Source: Chimonanthus salicifolius
Lineage: Eukaryota; Streptophyta; Magnoliopsida; Laurales; Calycanthaceae
Direction of reading: 5' to 3'
NCBI GenBank assembly: GCA_013350335.1
Contig: CM023533.1
Span: 28,564,869-28,628,868, forward strand
DNA length: 64,000 nucleotides
Shown here: piece by piece, positions 10,921-23,556 of the stretch
Position numbering within the stretch: the first letter of the stretch is position 1
Layout: the number at the start of each line of letters is the position of its first letter
Made by a program: the position numbers and the translations under genes
Notes under the pieces: generated by a model
What the model was told of the DNA's origin: nothing
Database searches by the model: none
Seen by the model: only the letters and a program-made list of their open reading frames with translations

Positions 10921-13900
10921 TTTCCCTTCGCTGGTTTCTTCTTTCGTCTCTTCTCTCTACTTCTACCCAAACGGTACCCCTTTCTTTCTTCTCAGAAAAG
11001 AAAAGAAAAAGAACCAAAAAAAAAAACTCTACTGGCGGAAGATGACAAGCTGGAGGGCTGGATTAGCCATCATCGCTCACGCACGTGCCATGCTGCTGAC
11101 ACACGTGCGAGGAACATTGACCCTCTGATGATGTGAGGTTCGGCGTTGGTCTATTGGGGGTAGGGAGTCCAGGTCCAACCTAACAAACCTAGTTTTATCT
11201 TGCAAAACCTTAATTCAACAAGATTTCTAATCAACTATCTTCTCCTTAATTATTTCCTTTAAGTTTGATAAACCATGAAAAAAATTATAGTGCAAAAAAT
11301 TACTATAATAAATTAACTCAATTTTTAAATCAATTAGCTCCAACATATTTTCTTAAATCTCAATTCATCCAGACAAATCTCACTTCTTTGCATAGTAAGA
11401 AAGGGTTAGGAGTCCAAATTACCTCCATTCGAATTAGTATTTTGTTGCAATTATGGTTTTAAACATAATTCAAAAACTCAAAAAAACTCGAGTGAATCAA
11501 TTCGAGTTGAGTCGACTCAATAAGATTCTAAATCAAGTGAATTAATAAATTCTATCAAGTTGAGTGAGAACCTAATCGAATTACTTGACTGAATAATATT
11601 TCGAAGTCTAAATTTCGAGCTTTTAAACTGTAGTTCTAAACTAACATCAATGTCAATATGGGTCAAAATGTCAAATGGCCCTTTAAGGTTTTGGGTCCTT
11701 TTCCTATTTATCTCTTTCTTCACTCATTCTTTTTCATTACAATTTCAATTTTGCTAATGGATTATTTTTAGATTTGACAAAAGTTTTTCTACTAATAAGC
11801 ATGTGTTAATTCCAATTTCTATTTAGAAAAGTGCATGGAGAGTGGTTGATTTTAAGTAAATTTATAGTTGGAAGTAGGTTGAGTTTGGAGATGGATTGTT
11901 AGAATCTTAAATTATTTAAATTAAAGTATAGAGTTATAAAATGTTATAATAGATTATATAAGAGAAGTATATAACTTGAAAGTATATTCTATATATGATG
12001 GGCCCTTGGCTTTCTTTTAACACAAGCTTACATTTAAATTTGTGTTTTTAAGTTGTGTCATGTCCTTAAAATATAAGGCTTAGGGCTGACTCAATTTTAA
12101 ATTATGCCTATATTTTAACTCAATTTAAAGGAATCTCTAAATCTAACCCCAATTTAAATTGCTCCAATCCAACCTTGCTTAAATTTGGTTTGGTAATGAG
12201 AGTTTGGATTGAGCCCATCCAAGTCTATACCCTTCAGTAGTATCCATGGGTTTTCAGTTCAACTCATGTGAAAGTTATTAAGGTTGAACTTGATAATTTT
12301 AGTTCATGGTTAGATCACTAATAATATTTAAAAAGTTATACTTTAAAAATTCAATATTTTAACTTAATTTAAAATTTAATTGGGTTGAATTTTGATTAAG
12401 TCAACTTGGACTGACTCACTCAACTTTGTTTCTTAAAGTTTTTTTTTTTTAAAAGAAAAAACATGTTTAAAACCCTAAGTGGGATTAGTGGGATACTGTT
12501 CAATTGAGGGAGTATTTGGATGCTTGGATTTCTATCTTTCTTAAAAACAAAATAATATATAATAAGTCCAATCAATTGAAGGGCTAATTTGTCACACTTA
12601 ATATATGTCTTGATGATAGGATGAAAAACTCTCAATGTGTTATGTATTACAAATTTGGTAATCATAGTTGTTAAATTAAAAGTATATAATTTGAATTATT
12701 AAATTTAATTATTTTATCTCATTTCAGAAAAGTCCTTCATGTGTTTCATGGTAACTGTTTGATGATTTTGTAAGCTTTCAAGTCCTTAGTATATTTCAAG
12801 TGTGAATTTCTTTTTACTCAGTGCCTTCTTACATGTTTTGTAAATTTAAAAAATGTTGGTTGAAATAGTAAAGATTTTTTTTTGTTTTTGACTTTCAACA
12901 ACCAAAATAAGAGAAGAATGAAGAAGGAATCACTTACTTGACCCCACTGTTGTTAGATGATATTTATTTATTATTATTTTTTAAATATTTATATTTTTCA
13001 TGAGATTTTTCCGTTAAATTCTAGATAAAAATCTGAGAATTTGAAAATATTTTGTTATTAACAATTGGCGTTAATATCTCAAAAATGAGATTTGTGACAA
13101 TGGGGTGGAATGGGATTTGTTATGTAAATTATTGTGGAGAATGTATACCCTCAGTGAAGATTATAAGATTTCAAATAAGAGCCCGTTGCATTAGTCAAGC
13201 CCAAATTTGAATTGGACCAAGCTTGTTGGACCCAATCCATGTATGAAGCCCATTAGCCTTGGATAAATAACTCTATAAATATCCTTGGAGGAGGCTGTGT
13301 GAAGTTGTGAACGATTCTTCATCATTTTTTCTCCATTATATGGTAAAAAAAAAGAAAAAAAGTGGAGAGTGACGAGAATTAATAGATAGTTATGATTAAG
13401 TTTAGGATGAACAAACCACATTTAATGATATGCAGAGATAAAGGCTTTTAACTAACCCACTATATATTATCTAATATAAATTATAAAATATAAAATATAT
13501 ATTAGATACAGAAATTTACTTATGCATCAATTTTTTTTTTGAAATATTTTAATTTAAAACTCTATTTGTCAATTAATAAAAATTTAATTTGACATTTTTT
13601 AATATATATTAAATAACAAAAATTTGTTTAACATTTTTCTTTTTCTTTTTATATGAATTAAAAAAATTAAACACTTAAATTTGACTACTATCAAAGACAC
13701 TACAACTCAACAAAGTATTCAATATTTCAGAACTTTCTAAGTCAAATCATGGCCGCCCAATGAAATGGACGGTGTAGAAGAAGTCCAGCCATCGCGTTAG
13801 TGGTTGAACGGGATTGATTGTGCCACGTTTCATGTGGCCGGTTCGTCTTCTCTTTGAGTGACCTTTAGAAAGCAACAAGAGCGTCAAAGCTTCCACCTTT

Positions 13901-13941
13901 TGGAGAGAAGAGAGAGAGAGCTGACGTTTCCGTGGTGAGCG
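10921..13941. other. Shared upstream intergenic region, divergent genes
   Basis: This separates two divergently transcribed genes. Apart from the G-boxes near 11.1 kb I see no gene. A degenerate member of the GGGTCGGG-type repeat family seems to lie at about 12.05-12.43 kb. A GA-rich tract (GAGAGAGAGAGAG near 13907-13919) sits in what is probably the 5' UTR of the thioredoxin gene. Confidence 0.5.
11082..11107. promoter_or_regulatory. Paired G-boxes upstream of the membrane-protein gene
   Basis: Two perfect CACGTG hexamers lie at 11082-11087 and 11102-11107, 20 bp apart. They are 162-187 bp upstream of the minus-strand start codon at 10920. G-boxes bind bZIP and bHLH factors, and pairs at this spacing are typical of light- or ABA-responsive promoters. 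No TATA box is evident between them and the start. Confidence 0.55.
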
Positions 13942-13962
13942 ATGGAGGAGAAGGGCTTTTGA
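13942..13962 (+). CDS. Upstream ORF of six codons in the thioredoxin 5' leader
   Basis: An ATG at 13942 opens a six-codon frame (MEEKGF) that stops with TGA at 13960-13962, 43 bp before the main start at 14006. It is in a different frame from the main ORF. It could lower translation of the main ORF if the transcript starts upstream of it. Whether the transcript includes it is unknown. Confidence 0.35.
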   Translation: MEEKGF

Positions 13963-14005
13963 GTTGAGGTGCCGACCATCTCTTCCATTTCCACCTTCTC
14001 CATCA

Positions 14006-17000
14006 ATGGCGGATGTATTTAGATCGTCTTACAACTCTATTTTTCTTTCTTCTTCCCTTTTGCTCACCTTTCAACCATCCCTAAACGGTACCCAATTACC
14101 GCTCCTCCTCAAGAAACAAAAACCAGGTGGGACAAGGAGTGTTACCTCCGTTGTCTTCAAGCAGGAAAGGAGATTGTCTTCATCTAAGGTACCCTTTTAT
14201 TGGAAACCCTGTTTTTTGTGGCAATTCGACCATAATAAAGAATGATAGTCTTATAGAATTTCCTGATTATGCACTCTTTGTTATGTTTCTTTGAGACCAT
14301 GTCTTCAGTTGTGCTTATCTTTTGATCTCTAATGTGGGTGTTTTCTTCACTGTTCTGTTCTAAGCAAGATGCGTAAGTTGGGTCCCTTTTGATTGGTTAT
14401 TGTTCATTCGATAAATTCAGACACCTTTGCTTTTATCTTGAAAGTTAAATTATGTTTGTGTGAGAATGTGGGTTGAATTACAATGATTAAGCTTTTAGAT
14501 TATGTTTGTGTGAGAATGTGGACTGAATTACAATGATTAAGCGAAGAAACCTGAAAATGATTGATCAAGACCCATTTTTTATATGAAAATTCCACTATAT
14601 TGATGAAATATCTCAGTCCAAAAAAAAAAAAAACTCAAGTCATGTTGGGAGAAATCACCTTTCAACCACACACACACACAGCAATATTGAAAAAAAAAAA
14701 CCAAAAAAAAAACAAAAACAAAGAGAAACCATGAAAGAGAAGTAAACCACAACATAGTAGTTTACGTTGTTTTCTTTGCGTATGTCCATGGTTTAACACC
14801 GATTCACTATGTTCAAAGACAAAATAACAAAGAAGAGGCGGCTTTCAATACAATATTCATTTCTCTCTCACAAAACGACTATATATACTACCCTAATTAG
14901 GGGTGCCCATCCTAACACGGGCATACTTTTTTAGGAGACACGGGTTTTAGTGAACTTTCCACTTTGTCCCCTATCAATCTGCAGAAATTGGTTCACTTTC
15001 CAGTGAATCGGTTCACTCATCGGTGCACCGGACATTTGAACCGATTTCTGCGGATGGATGGGGGGCAAAGTGGGAAATCCGAAAAACCCTTGCCTCCTAA
15101 AACAGTTTTTCCGTGTTAGGATGGCCACCCCTAATTAGGGTTTACATAAAATGTCATGTGAAATTTCATTGAGGAGAGCTTCACGTGAATAGTAGAGCTG
15201 TTCAGGTTTGGTGGTATTATAAGCTGTTCCAAGTTTTTCATGTTTCCATTTATGTTTCCATGTTCCTCCAGTTCACAATTTATTGAGCCATATGGCCAAA
15301 TGGTTTTTTTCTGTAATTAGTACCCAGGCTAGGGTTGTATGTTATGTACAACAGCTTGTTCTGCAATGAGAGCTGCCATCCATATACTAACCAGTCTCGC
15401 TTCTGAAAGTGGGCAGAATAGGTTCATAACAATACTTGGTTCTTCAGTGTCTTCTTAAAATTGCTTAATTAGTTATGTTGCAGATACAGGGAATAGTAAC
15501 CTCTCTGTAACGGTTTACATGAACTATAATTCTTTCTTCTCTTTCCATGTTGGATCTTTCATGTAAGGTACATGCAACTGTTGCTGAGAACGATGACAAA
15601 CCAAAATGGTGGGAAAGAAATGTGCCGAATATGACTGATATTCATTCTACAGAAGAATTTATACATGCCTTAAGTCAAGCTGGAGATAAACTTGTTATTG
15701 TTGAATTTTATGGTACTTGGTGTGGCTCTTGTCGAGCATTGTTCCCAAAGGTACACCTCTCTCTGGTGCAGTATCTATTACTCTAACTAATGTTACCTCT
15801 CCAAAAAGAAAAGAAACAATTTAACTGGTAGTGTGGTAGGGAGAATAAAAAAACTTGATAGTACCACATAGACCTTTATTTTTGGTTTTTTTTTTTTTTT
15901 TTTGAGAGAGAGTACTGCAGAATCCTCATAGAAATTACATCTTGTTGTAAGCAAGTTACACATAATTTGTATAATGATTCAAGGGACAAAATTCTTCTTT
16001 TCTAGCAATGATGAAAAGTAGATGAGTGCTGTGTGTTTAAATGGGGAATGACTGCGAAGGTTGGAGAGAGAGAGGGGGGTGGGTGGGTGTGGCGGTGTGG
16101 TTGGTAGAATTTGTTGGCTCTGAACTATTGATAGGCATTTGAGCATTGCAGTGGAGAGATGTGAGACCAAATCTGTCCATTAGGTGTTGTTTGTCATTTT
16201 CCAGCTATAAAAAATAAAGAGCATGGAAAATAAGACCCTTCTTTCTTCTTCGATGGAATGAGGGCTCTTTGTCAAGACCACAAGAAATGTGACATTTTCC
16301 TTTCCTTCCAAGGAATCCATTTCCAATAGGTGGAGATAGGGAAATTTATTGAGAAAAATAAAGAGTTTTTCATCTCTTGTCAAGACAATGGTTCATTTAT
16401 TTTTTATTTTGACGTAAACAACCAAAACGGCGGGTTTTCACAACTTGACAAAAGGCCAGATTTGATAGTACTTGTGGATAATATGAATAGAACCCTAACA
16501 TGATTTTTTTTTTTTCACCTCGAGGAAATAGACAAACAACCTCTTAGGAATGGGAATTCAGGCCTTTTTGATTGAAAACCTGAAGTGTTTGGTCCCTAAA
16601 TGACTTGAGTTTGAACATATCTGATTCCCAATTGGGCCCAAGCTCATGCTTAGGCATGTTCAAGCTCCAAATATATTATATGTTTAACTAATCTACAATT
16701 TTTACTTTTGGTTGTATGCTTTTCTACATTCTCTCTCTCTCTACCCTATTCCTGTTGGAAACTTATTTCTCTTGATATCATTCTGTAACCTTGCTTCTAG
16801 CCCTCTATTTCTCTTTTTTTGTGTGGGTTTGTGTATGTTGGAAACTTATTATCTCTTTATTTCTCTCATTCTGTAACATTGCTTCTAGCAACCTCCATTT
16901 GTCTTTGTGTGCATTCATGCTTGCATATGTGTTTGTGGGCAGGTGTGTTCATACGCGCTCGTGTCTGTGCGTGTATGTGTGTGCATGCCTCCAAGAAGGC

Positions 17001-20000
17001 AACCACAATGTCCTAGATTCAAACCTCATGCCCAAGGTTTTCAACTCTTTTTTTTTTGAAGTGAACTTTTCAATTCTTTCATAACTTGCAAATCGCTCCC
17101 CCTTATCCTTCCCATACAACTTCCTTGTCTAAAAGAATCCATTGGCCTCTTCTCACCCGCAACTTGTTTACTCTGTGCAGTTGAAAAAGATTTTGAGAAC
17201 CCTGCAAACTCATTGTATTTTAAACTTGGTGGTATGTTGAGTTGGGTAGGGGTGGTGGGCGTGTGGTGGGGTGTGTGGGTGTGTGTGTGTGTGTTGGTAG
17301 ATAGTCTAAGGATATTTTTGGATGGGTTTAAGCTTTTATGTTTGGCATGTGGTAACTCTTGAAATGGGAAAGTATTTTAGTTGATAGGGATTTAAAGGGG
17401 CAGATATAGATGTCAAGAGAGACCAATCATGTTATAGTGATTAAGATTGTTTTTGCTAGGGAAATCTTTAGCATTTTATGTGCTTTGGCATTGGAAACGG
17501 AATTAGAAGAATGCCATAGAAGTTTTGGTGCTTGATGGAAGTACGGAATTCTTCACTATAGAATATGGAAAAATTGGAGGAGACCTTTATAAACATGCAG
17601 GGAAGGGGAAAAAATGGATGTAAGAGGAAATGTGGAAGATGTGACCTGGTTTTGGAGGGGAAAAAATGATTGGAGAGGCCGTCCTCAAGATTTATCTTGC
17701 AATAGTCATACAATTTTAGAAAAACTTCTTTTGTGGTGTGTCAGAGACACAAAGTGGATCCAATTAGATATCAAGTGACTACTTTTCCCTAAGACTAGGA
17801 TTAGTCAATCTGTAGGGATTGCGAATTCATTTTCAGAGGATTGGAAGCTAGACAACTGGTACTCTGTCATGTGTTGGTTGGAAGCTAGATAAAACAGGAT
17901 TGTTCTGGATGTCAGAAGGTAAATCGGCCTATGTTAAACGTCCTCTCAAATATAAATGCGAGTTCTGCTTATCATACGTTTAAACATAATGCTAGGGAAT
18001 TTCCTGTAAGTTACATTTTGTAGTGAAGCCTGGTTGTATTGAAAATAGGCAAGGATCGACTAGGGCGTTCCTACAAGAGATGTGTTGCAATGGCACCCGA
18101 ATTATAGGGAAAAATATACAAGGGCTGGCAAGGATTTCCCTCCAACTGGCTCAAGTGGAGTAGAAGTAAAGTAAATCAGAAGTTATGTTTGGCATCCTGG
18201 AATGTGGGTAGACTTGGTAGGTATTGTGGGAGTATCAACATAGCATCTTTACTGGAGACTAATTAGAAGGGTGTGAGAGCCAGGAATCTTGTAGACAGTT
18301 TTAAGTTTTTCTATATGGGCAAGAATATCTATGGAAATGGGGTAGGTATTATTATTATAGTTGGTAGGGATTTAAAGGAGAAGATAACCGAAGGTTAAAG
18401 AATAAGTGATAGAGTTATCTTGAGTAAGATTATATTAGATGAAGAAAGCTTAAATTTTATAACTGTAGAAATGGGGTAGGTGCTGTATTTGGCGGGGATT
18501 TAAAAGAGAAGATAGAAGAAGAAGGTTAGACAAGTGAGAGGAGTACCATGATTAGGATTATATTAGATGAAGAAAGCTTAAATGTTTTTTTTTTTTATGA
18601 TGGAGAACCGCAAGACCTCCACCTCTCCTTGAGTATGAGGGCATTTCGTAAAATTTCGGATGCATGCAGACCCCCGCAAGTCACGTATATCAGGTTGTTA
18701 TGGGACTTGAACCTTTGGTTCATGAGCCAGAGTGTCTACTAGTTGTGCTACTCTGTGCGGGCGAAGAAAGCTTAAATGTTATAAGCACCTATGCAGCTTA
18801 ATGTGGATTAGATGAAATTGTTAAAGGGAATGAAGTTTGATAGATGAAAAAGTTGAAGGCATACCAATGATAGAAAATATTAAAGTTAGAGGAGGTTCTA
18901 ATGGACATGTAAGGGGAAAAAATGATGGTTATATGAGTATATAGGGAGAGGTATTTTTCTGCTGTTCGGGAGAAAGGAATGAGGTCAGGGAATCCATCAT
19001 CGATTTTGCATTAGCTTATATGCATTTGAATAAGGAACAAAACACTTAGTGACGTTTAAGGGTTGGCATAATGGGAGATGTCTTATAACATTACATATAT
19101 TATTGATTTTTGGTGTTTATTTAAAAAGTTGGATAACAAATACGTGAGTGGAATTGGGACATGAACTCCAATGAGTGGAATCGAATGGCAAGTTGTATTA
19201 AACAAGTTGCTGAATGTGCTTGAAGTATTTGGGGGTTGGAATTGGGACATAAATTCCAATGACTTGTCGAATCCAATGGCAAATTGTATTAAACAGGTTG
19301 CTGGATGTGCTTGAAGTATTTGAAGGACCAAGAGACACATGCATCATGGAACATGGTGGTGGAATAAAGATTGCTAGAACAATATTAGGGAGAATTAAGC
19401 TCATTGTAAGGAATAATGTAAAAGAAGGAGCTTGGGAGGTTGTTTGGTGCCCTCAGTTTAGAAGAGATTTAGATGATTGGATGATGGAGGGGTGGCTTTC
19501 CTTAATGGATCTTTTAAGTAGAGTGTTTGTTGTAGAAAGTGGATATGTTAGAAGAATTTGTGATCCTGATCCTCATGGGCTCTTCTTTGTTAAATCTTTT
19601 TGTAGAAAGTTGTTGTTTGCTAGTGATTTTCCTCGTATTAATCCAAAAATATGGAAGGGTGTTGCTCCTTTTAAGGTGAAGGTGTTTGGGTGGATTGTTG
19701 GTCTTGAGAAGATTTTGATGATTATAATTTGAGACTGAGGAGAATGATTATTGTTAATGCTTGTTCAATATGCTTGTTCGATGCTGAGTCAGCAAATCAT
19801 CTTTTTCTCATTGTAGGTTTGCATGTCAGATATGGTCTCATTTCCTCTAGCTGTTAGGTATCGATTTTTGTGTTCCAAGAGCTTAGTTTGAAATGTTCAA
19901 TGAAGAAGTGCTTTTGGTTGGTAGTTCTTTTAGAAGAAATCTTTGGATAGTGACATCATTGAGTATAGTGTGCTCTATATGGTTGGAAAGAAATACAAGG

Positions 20001-22605
20001 GTTTTTAAGGGAAAGGTGTCTTATGTATTGCAACTTATTGACGTGATTAAGTTTCGAGTTTCTTGGTGGATTGTGGGTTCGGACAAATTTTGGAGGATAA
20101 ATGTTTCAGATGTATGTAGGGATTGGGCTTCGGTGGATTATGTTTAGTCAGATTTGGATATCTTATTGCAAGTTTCTTGGCCTTGGGTTAACTTTGATGG
20201 CAACTGTGTGTGTGATCTCGGTCTAGCAGGCTAGGGTGGAGTCATTCGATGAAGCTGGCGATACTAAGATCTCTTTTGCTGGTTCTCTTCCAAATGGTTC
20301 TGTGATTGAAGCAGAACTTCAGGCTTTATGGAGAGGTAGTTTGGAGTTGGAAGATTTAGGGGTTGTAGAGAGTATTTAAGAAGGAGATTCTAAGGTGGTT
20401 GTTGGTTGGGGCTCGGGTTCTCTTTGCCTATGGATCTATTTAGAGAATGTTGAAAGGATTTGCCATTCTATTGCATCTTTTGATTTTATAGTTTGTTGGG
20501 TCCCTAGATCTCCAAATTGAGCTACTGATGAAATGGCACGTCATGATTTGGTTATGTTTTTGGAAATTATAAATAAATTCTTGTAATTGCTTGGGGGATG
20601 CCTTTCCTTATAATGTTTTTTTTTGTGTGCGATGGACTCCTTGTGCCCAGTTGTTTTGGCTCCTGTTTGTATTTCTTCTTTTGTGACTAATATAGTTTTC
20701 TTTAAACAAAGGAAAAAAAGAAAGAAAAAAAGGAGCAGCTTGGGAGATTTAGAAGATAATGAAATGATAAGTAAAACTATTACAAAGCATATGGCAATTT
20801 TTATAGTCCTTGGAACAATAAAAGGGGGAAATGATATTTATGAGCATGCTATAAAAGAGAAGAAAATTACGGACCTTGATCACATTAGGTGTATTAAAAA
20901 TGAAATCAAATAGTATCAATGAAAGACAAGGAAATAAAAGAGTAGATTTTTTTCCCATTTTTTTTCTCCTTTCTGATGTCAACCTTCTTTTTGGGGTGTT
21001 TCAGCTTTGCAAGACTGCTGAGGAGCACCCTGACATTTTATTCCTCAAAGTGAATTTTGATGAGAACAAGCCCATGTGCAAAAGTCTGAACGTAAGAGTG
21101 CTTCCTTATTTCCATTTCTATCGTGGTGCAGATGGTCAGTTGGAGTCCTTTTCCTGTTCACTGGCAAAGGTTGGTAATATTTTTCCTATCCTTCTCATTT
21201 GAGTCACCCAATTCCCCATTCCCCCACTCCCAAAAAAAAGAAGAAAAAAGCCATTAATATTTGAAAACTATTTGAATGATTTCCTTAATGTTGATTGAAC
21301 TATATTTTTGATTATATCATCGTGATCATCATAAAAGGAAATTCCTTGACCAATGTTACTCCAGTAAATCTTTTTTTCTGCACATAGTGTGATCCTTCAG
21401 CTAGGCTCAAATTCATCGTATGATTAAACACACTAACTGGTGGTGGTTCTATTTATTTCAAAAGGTGTAACCAACTTCTACCAAGAACAAAAAAGAAACT
21501 TGTCACAAACTCCAGTGTGCAGTGGTTCTGGTGGACATTCTATGGACCAACCTGATTCAGTGGTCCAAGTTTTGGGGTAGGGCTGTCAAGGGTCAACTGC
21601 CTAGGCTTGAGTTGGACCCCCTTGGCAAGGGTTAGGGCCTATTTAGTAAATTGGCTGTGGTAGGCTGGGTTGTCCCCTTTAGAGAAATGATTCTTAAATT
21701 ATGTCTTACCTGTCTGTAAAGAGAAATGGGTCAAGTTAAGCTAGGCGAACCCATCAATGGCCAGATAATGATAAATGGATGGAATGGGTACATCACTTGT
21801 ATTAATTGGAAGATTTTTTTTTCTCCCCAATGGAGTGTGGTATGTGATATGAATGTTGCATGTACTAGGGATGTGAAGGGGCCAGCTTTGGGCTGGGCCC
21901 AGGTTTTACTGAGCTCGAGCCCAATTGGCGCAAGGAAGCTGCAAGCTTCAAAGATATGGTCAAGCCCAAACACAAAAAATATGATGGGAAACCTGAGTCC
22001 AATGGAAATCCTGAGTGGATGATGATCTAGGCACCTTCCATTTGTTTTTTATTCTTTTAACTTGAGCTTTTTTACTGTGGTTCAAAGGTTTTCTATGGTT
22101 GCTTTGACACTCCTAGTTAGCAAATTAATGGACGGGAGCTGGGTTGGATTTGGCCAGACCCAACATGTTTACAGTCTTATTTAGGAGTGTGTTTCTATAG
22201 TTCTCTTGGGGTCACACACAGTACATGAGGTAACATTATACCACTTTTACACTGTATGGTGCAGTCTCCTGTCCTTTTATATCAATGAATATAGTGACAT
22301 TGGCAACTCTCAAAATAAGAGTGCCTTGCTCCATTATTTGAATCAAGCACTAGTCCGAGAAATATGTCCTTGTGTAATATTTGAAACCCTTTATTGCATA
22401 TTCTGTTCCATATGTTCCTTTTCCTCGCGTCCATTTCTTTGATACATCAATCCCAAATAATATGCAGTTCCAGAAGATAAAGGAAGCTATAGAAAAACAC
22501 AACACTGCACGTTGTAGCATCGGTCCCCCCTTGGGAGTTGGAGTTCTTAGCCTTCTTGGATCATCTAGTCCCACGGACAAGCCCGCAGAAGCCAGTTCTA
22601 GGTAG
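14006..22605 (+). CDS. Thioredoxin-like 2, chloroplastic (atypical ACHT1/ACHT2-type thioredoxin; 222 aa; 4 exons)
   Basis: The coding exons are 14006-14188, 15568-15750, 21005-21169 and 22468-22605, all in phase 0 with GT-AG introns. The start is the ATG giving [10 protein letters not shown]; an open frame upstream of it has no ATG. Residues 1 to about 60 are rich in Ser, Leu and basic residues, as in a plastid transit peptide. The thioredoxin fold follows, with the redox motif WCGSC at 112-116 in place of the classical [19 protein letters not shown] after it, and the cis-proline at 156 (VRVLPYF). The tail contains [11 protein letters not shown], a signature of this subfamily. Atypical Cys/His-rich thioredoxins pass oxidising or reducing equivalents in the plastid stroma, for example via 2-Cys peroxiredoxin. 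Intron 2 (5254 bp) holds a decayed LINE and a SINE. Confidence 0.93.
14449..14546 (+). repeat. 50-bp tandem duplication in thioredoxin intron 1
   Basis: The sequence from ATTATGTTTGTGTGAGAATG through CAATGATTAAGC at 14449 is repeated at 14499 with two or three changes, a period of 50 bp. It is intronic. Confidence 0.85.
14585..14889 (+). repeat. Dispersed LTR-like repeat, copy 1
   Basis: This A-rich stretch resembles 43086-43311. Both copies contain GAAAAGTAAAC-like or GAGAAGTAAAC-like sequence, then a block with CGATTCACTATGTTCAAAGA (CGATTCACTATACTCCAAGG in the other), then ACAAAACGAC. This looks like part of an LTR family, but no TG...CA ends were found. A foldback element follows directly. 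Confidence 0.45.
14890..15141. mobile_element. Foldback MITE in thioredoxin intron 1
   Basis: The two ends are inverted repeats of about 50 bp. The left arm begins ACCCTAATTAGGGGTGCCCA and the reverse complement of the right arm begins ACCCTAATTAGGGGTGGCCA. Both continue with TCCTAACACGG and later a TTTTAGGAG block. A shorter inner inverted pair (AATTGGTTCAC, GTGAATCGGTTCAC) adds to the fold. It is about 252 bp and has no coding capacity. No clear target duplication was found. Confidence 0.75.
16181..16546. mobile_element. MITE family member, copy 1, in thioredoxin intron 2
   Basis: The left end TAGGTGTTGTTTGTCATTTTC is matched in inverted form by GAAATAGACAAACAACCTCTTA at the right end. The internal sequence, including AAAATAAAGAGCATGGAAAAT, matches the element at 23121-23556. 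Two copies sharing ends and body define a small family. Confidence 0.65.
18569..18780 (-). mobile_element. tRNA-derived SINE flanked by an 18-bp target-site duplication
   Basis: The element proper is 18587-18762 (176 bp). On the minus strand it opens GCCCGCACAGAGTAGCACAA, with an A-box-like TAGCACAACTAGTAG and a B box (GGTTCAAGTCC) about 30 bp on. It ends in an A-tail, seen as a T run near 18585-18596. It is bounded by a perfect direct repeat, GAAGAAAGCTTAAATGTT, at 18569-18586 and 18763-18780. This is a textbook target-primed insertion. It landed inside the decayed LINE, so it is younger than that element. Confidence 0.93.
19150..19325 (+). repeat. Two-copy 88-bp tandem duplication
   Basis: Two blocks starting GGAATTGGGACATRAAYTCCA, at 19150 and 19238, and both running to GCTTGAAGTATTTG, lie head to tail with scattered mismatches. 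They sit inside the decayed LINE of thioredoxin intron 2. Confidence 0.8.
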
Positions 22606-23120
22606 CCATATTCATCTCCTTATACTCCAGATCAGGGCTATTGAAGCAGTTCCTCTTACACGTTCACATCACTCCTAGTGTATTTGTTCAATATTTATAA
22701 ATTATTTCAGTGAAGCTTGCGGCATTGATATCATTTTTTTTTTCAATTTAACTCTGCAATTAGTGTGAAGAGAATTTGCAAGGTATGATTTTTGTTTCCT
22801 TTAAATTTGTTTATCCAATGTTACATCCACCTGTGCATGCTTGGAATGGGAGCAACAAGTTAATGTACACTTGTGGAGGAAGTCAACAAATCTAATGATA
22901 TGCATATAAATCTGGTGTCCCATTTGCATGAAGATATCCCCGAAAAGTATCATCATCGTCATTGCTGTCATCATCACATTTATCATCATCATCTCCATTT
23001 GAGCCTTGTTCTTGTGTACAATTTCTGCCTTCACTTTTTTCCCTCAAAACTCAGATCATGACGCATTAGATTTTGGTGTGGTATGTGATTCTCTCATCTA
23101 ATTGTGTAAATTGGGTTATT

Positions 23121-23556
23121 TAGAGGTTGTTTGTCATTTTCAGCTGATGAAAAATAAAGAGCATAGAAAATAAGACTCTTCTCTCTTCTTCGATTAAGTG
23201 CTCTTAGTAAAAAACCAAACAATGAGTCTTTTCCCTCTTTTTCTAAGGATTCCGTTTCTCATAGGGAGCGATTAGAAAATTTAATGAGGAAAAGTGGGGT
23301 GGTAAGGCGGGGTTCCTTGCTTGGTGAGGTAGTTGGGTGGGTGGGTGGGAGGGTAGAGACCATGTTTCATTCATTTCAATAGAAAATAAAGACTTCGACA
23401 CAAATGACAAAATGGAGAGTTTCTATAGTCCGAAATGACGCTGGTGTCACAACATTTGTTGGATGACATGAATTGAACTCAAATATATATATATATATTT
23501 CTTTCTTTCTTTCTGCTGAATTATTTTTCTTGAAGAAATAGAGAAACAATCTCCTA
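23121..23556. mobile_element. MITE family member, copy 2
   Basis: It begins TAGAGGTTGTTTGTCATTTTC and ends with an inverted counterpart, GAAATAGAGAAACAATCTCCTA. Its body, including AAAAATAAAGAGCATAGAAAAT and TTCTTCGATT, parallels 16181-16546. The target duplication is unclear. Confidence 0.65.

Larger units (their letters stand above)
17200..20720 (+). mobile_element. Degenerate plant LINE in thioredoxin intron 2 (second LINE family)
   Basis: Broken frames give pieces of an L1-type element in order. A first endonuclease fragment (about 17345-17420) is followed by an endonuclease start near 18190 ([10 protein letters not shown]) and [21 protein letters not shown] near 18280. Then come an [11 protein letters not shown] block near 18999, an RT-associated zinc-binding region at about 19380-19830 ([14 protein letters not shown]), and RNase H remains ([13 protein letters not shown] near 20190). 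An A/G-rich tail lies near 20710-20735. The central RT is deleted. It runs in the same sense as the host gene. Local duplications (18330-18586, 19150-19325) and a SINE insertion mark its decay. Confidence 0.75.

Noticed and set aside
11265..13421. Several short frames in the divergent intergenic region.
   Set aside because: They are biased in composition, lack start context and splice partners, and match nothing I know.
16791..17084. 97-codon frame rich in Cys, Val and Leu.
   Set aside because: It is a GT-rich low-complexity stretch of intron DNA without conserved sequence or start context.
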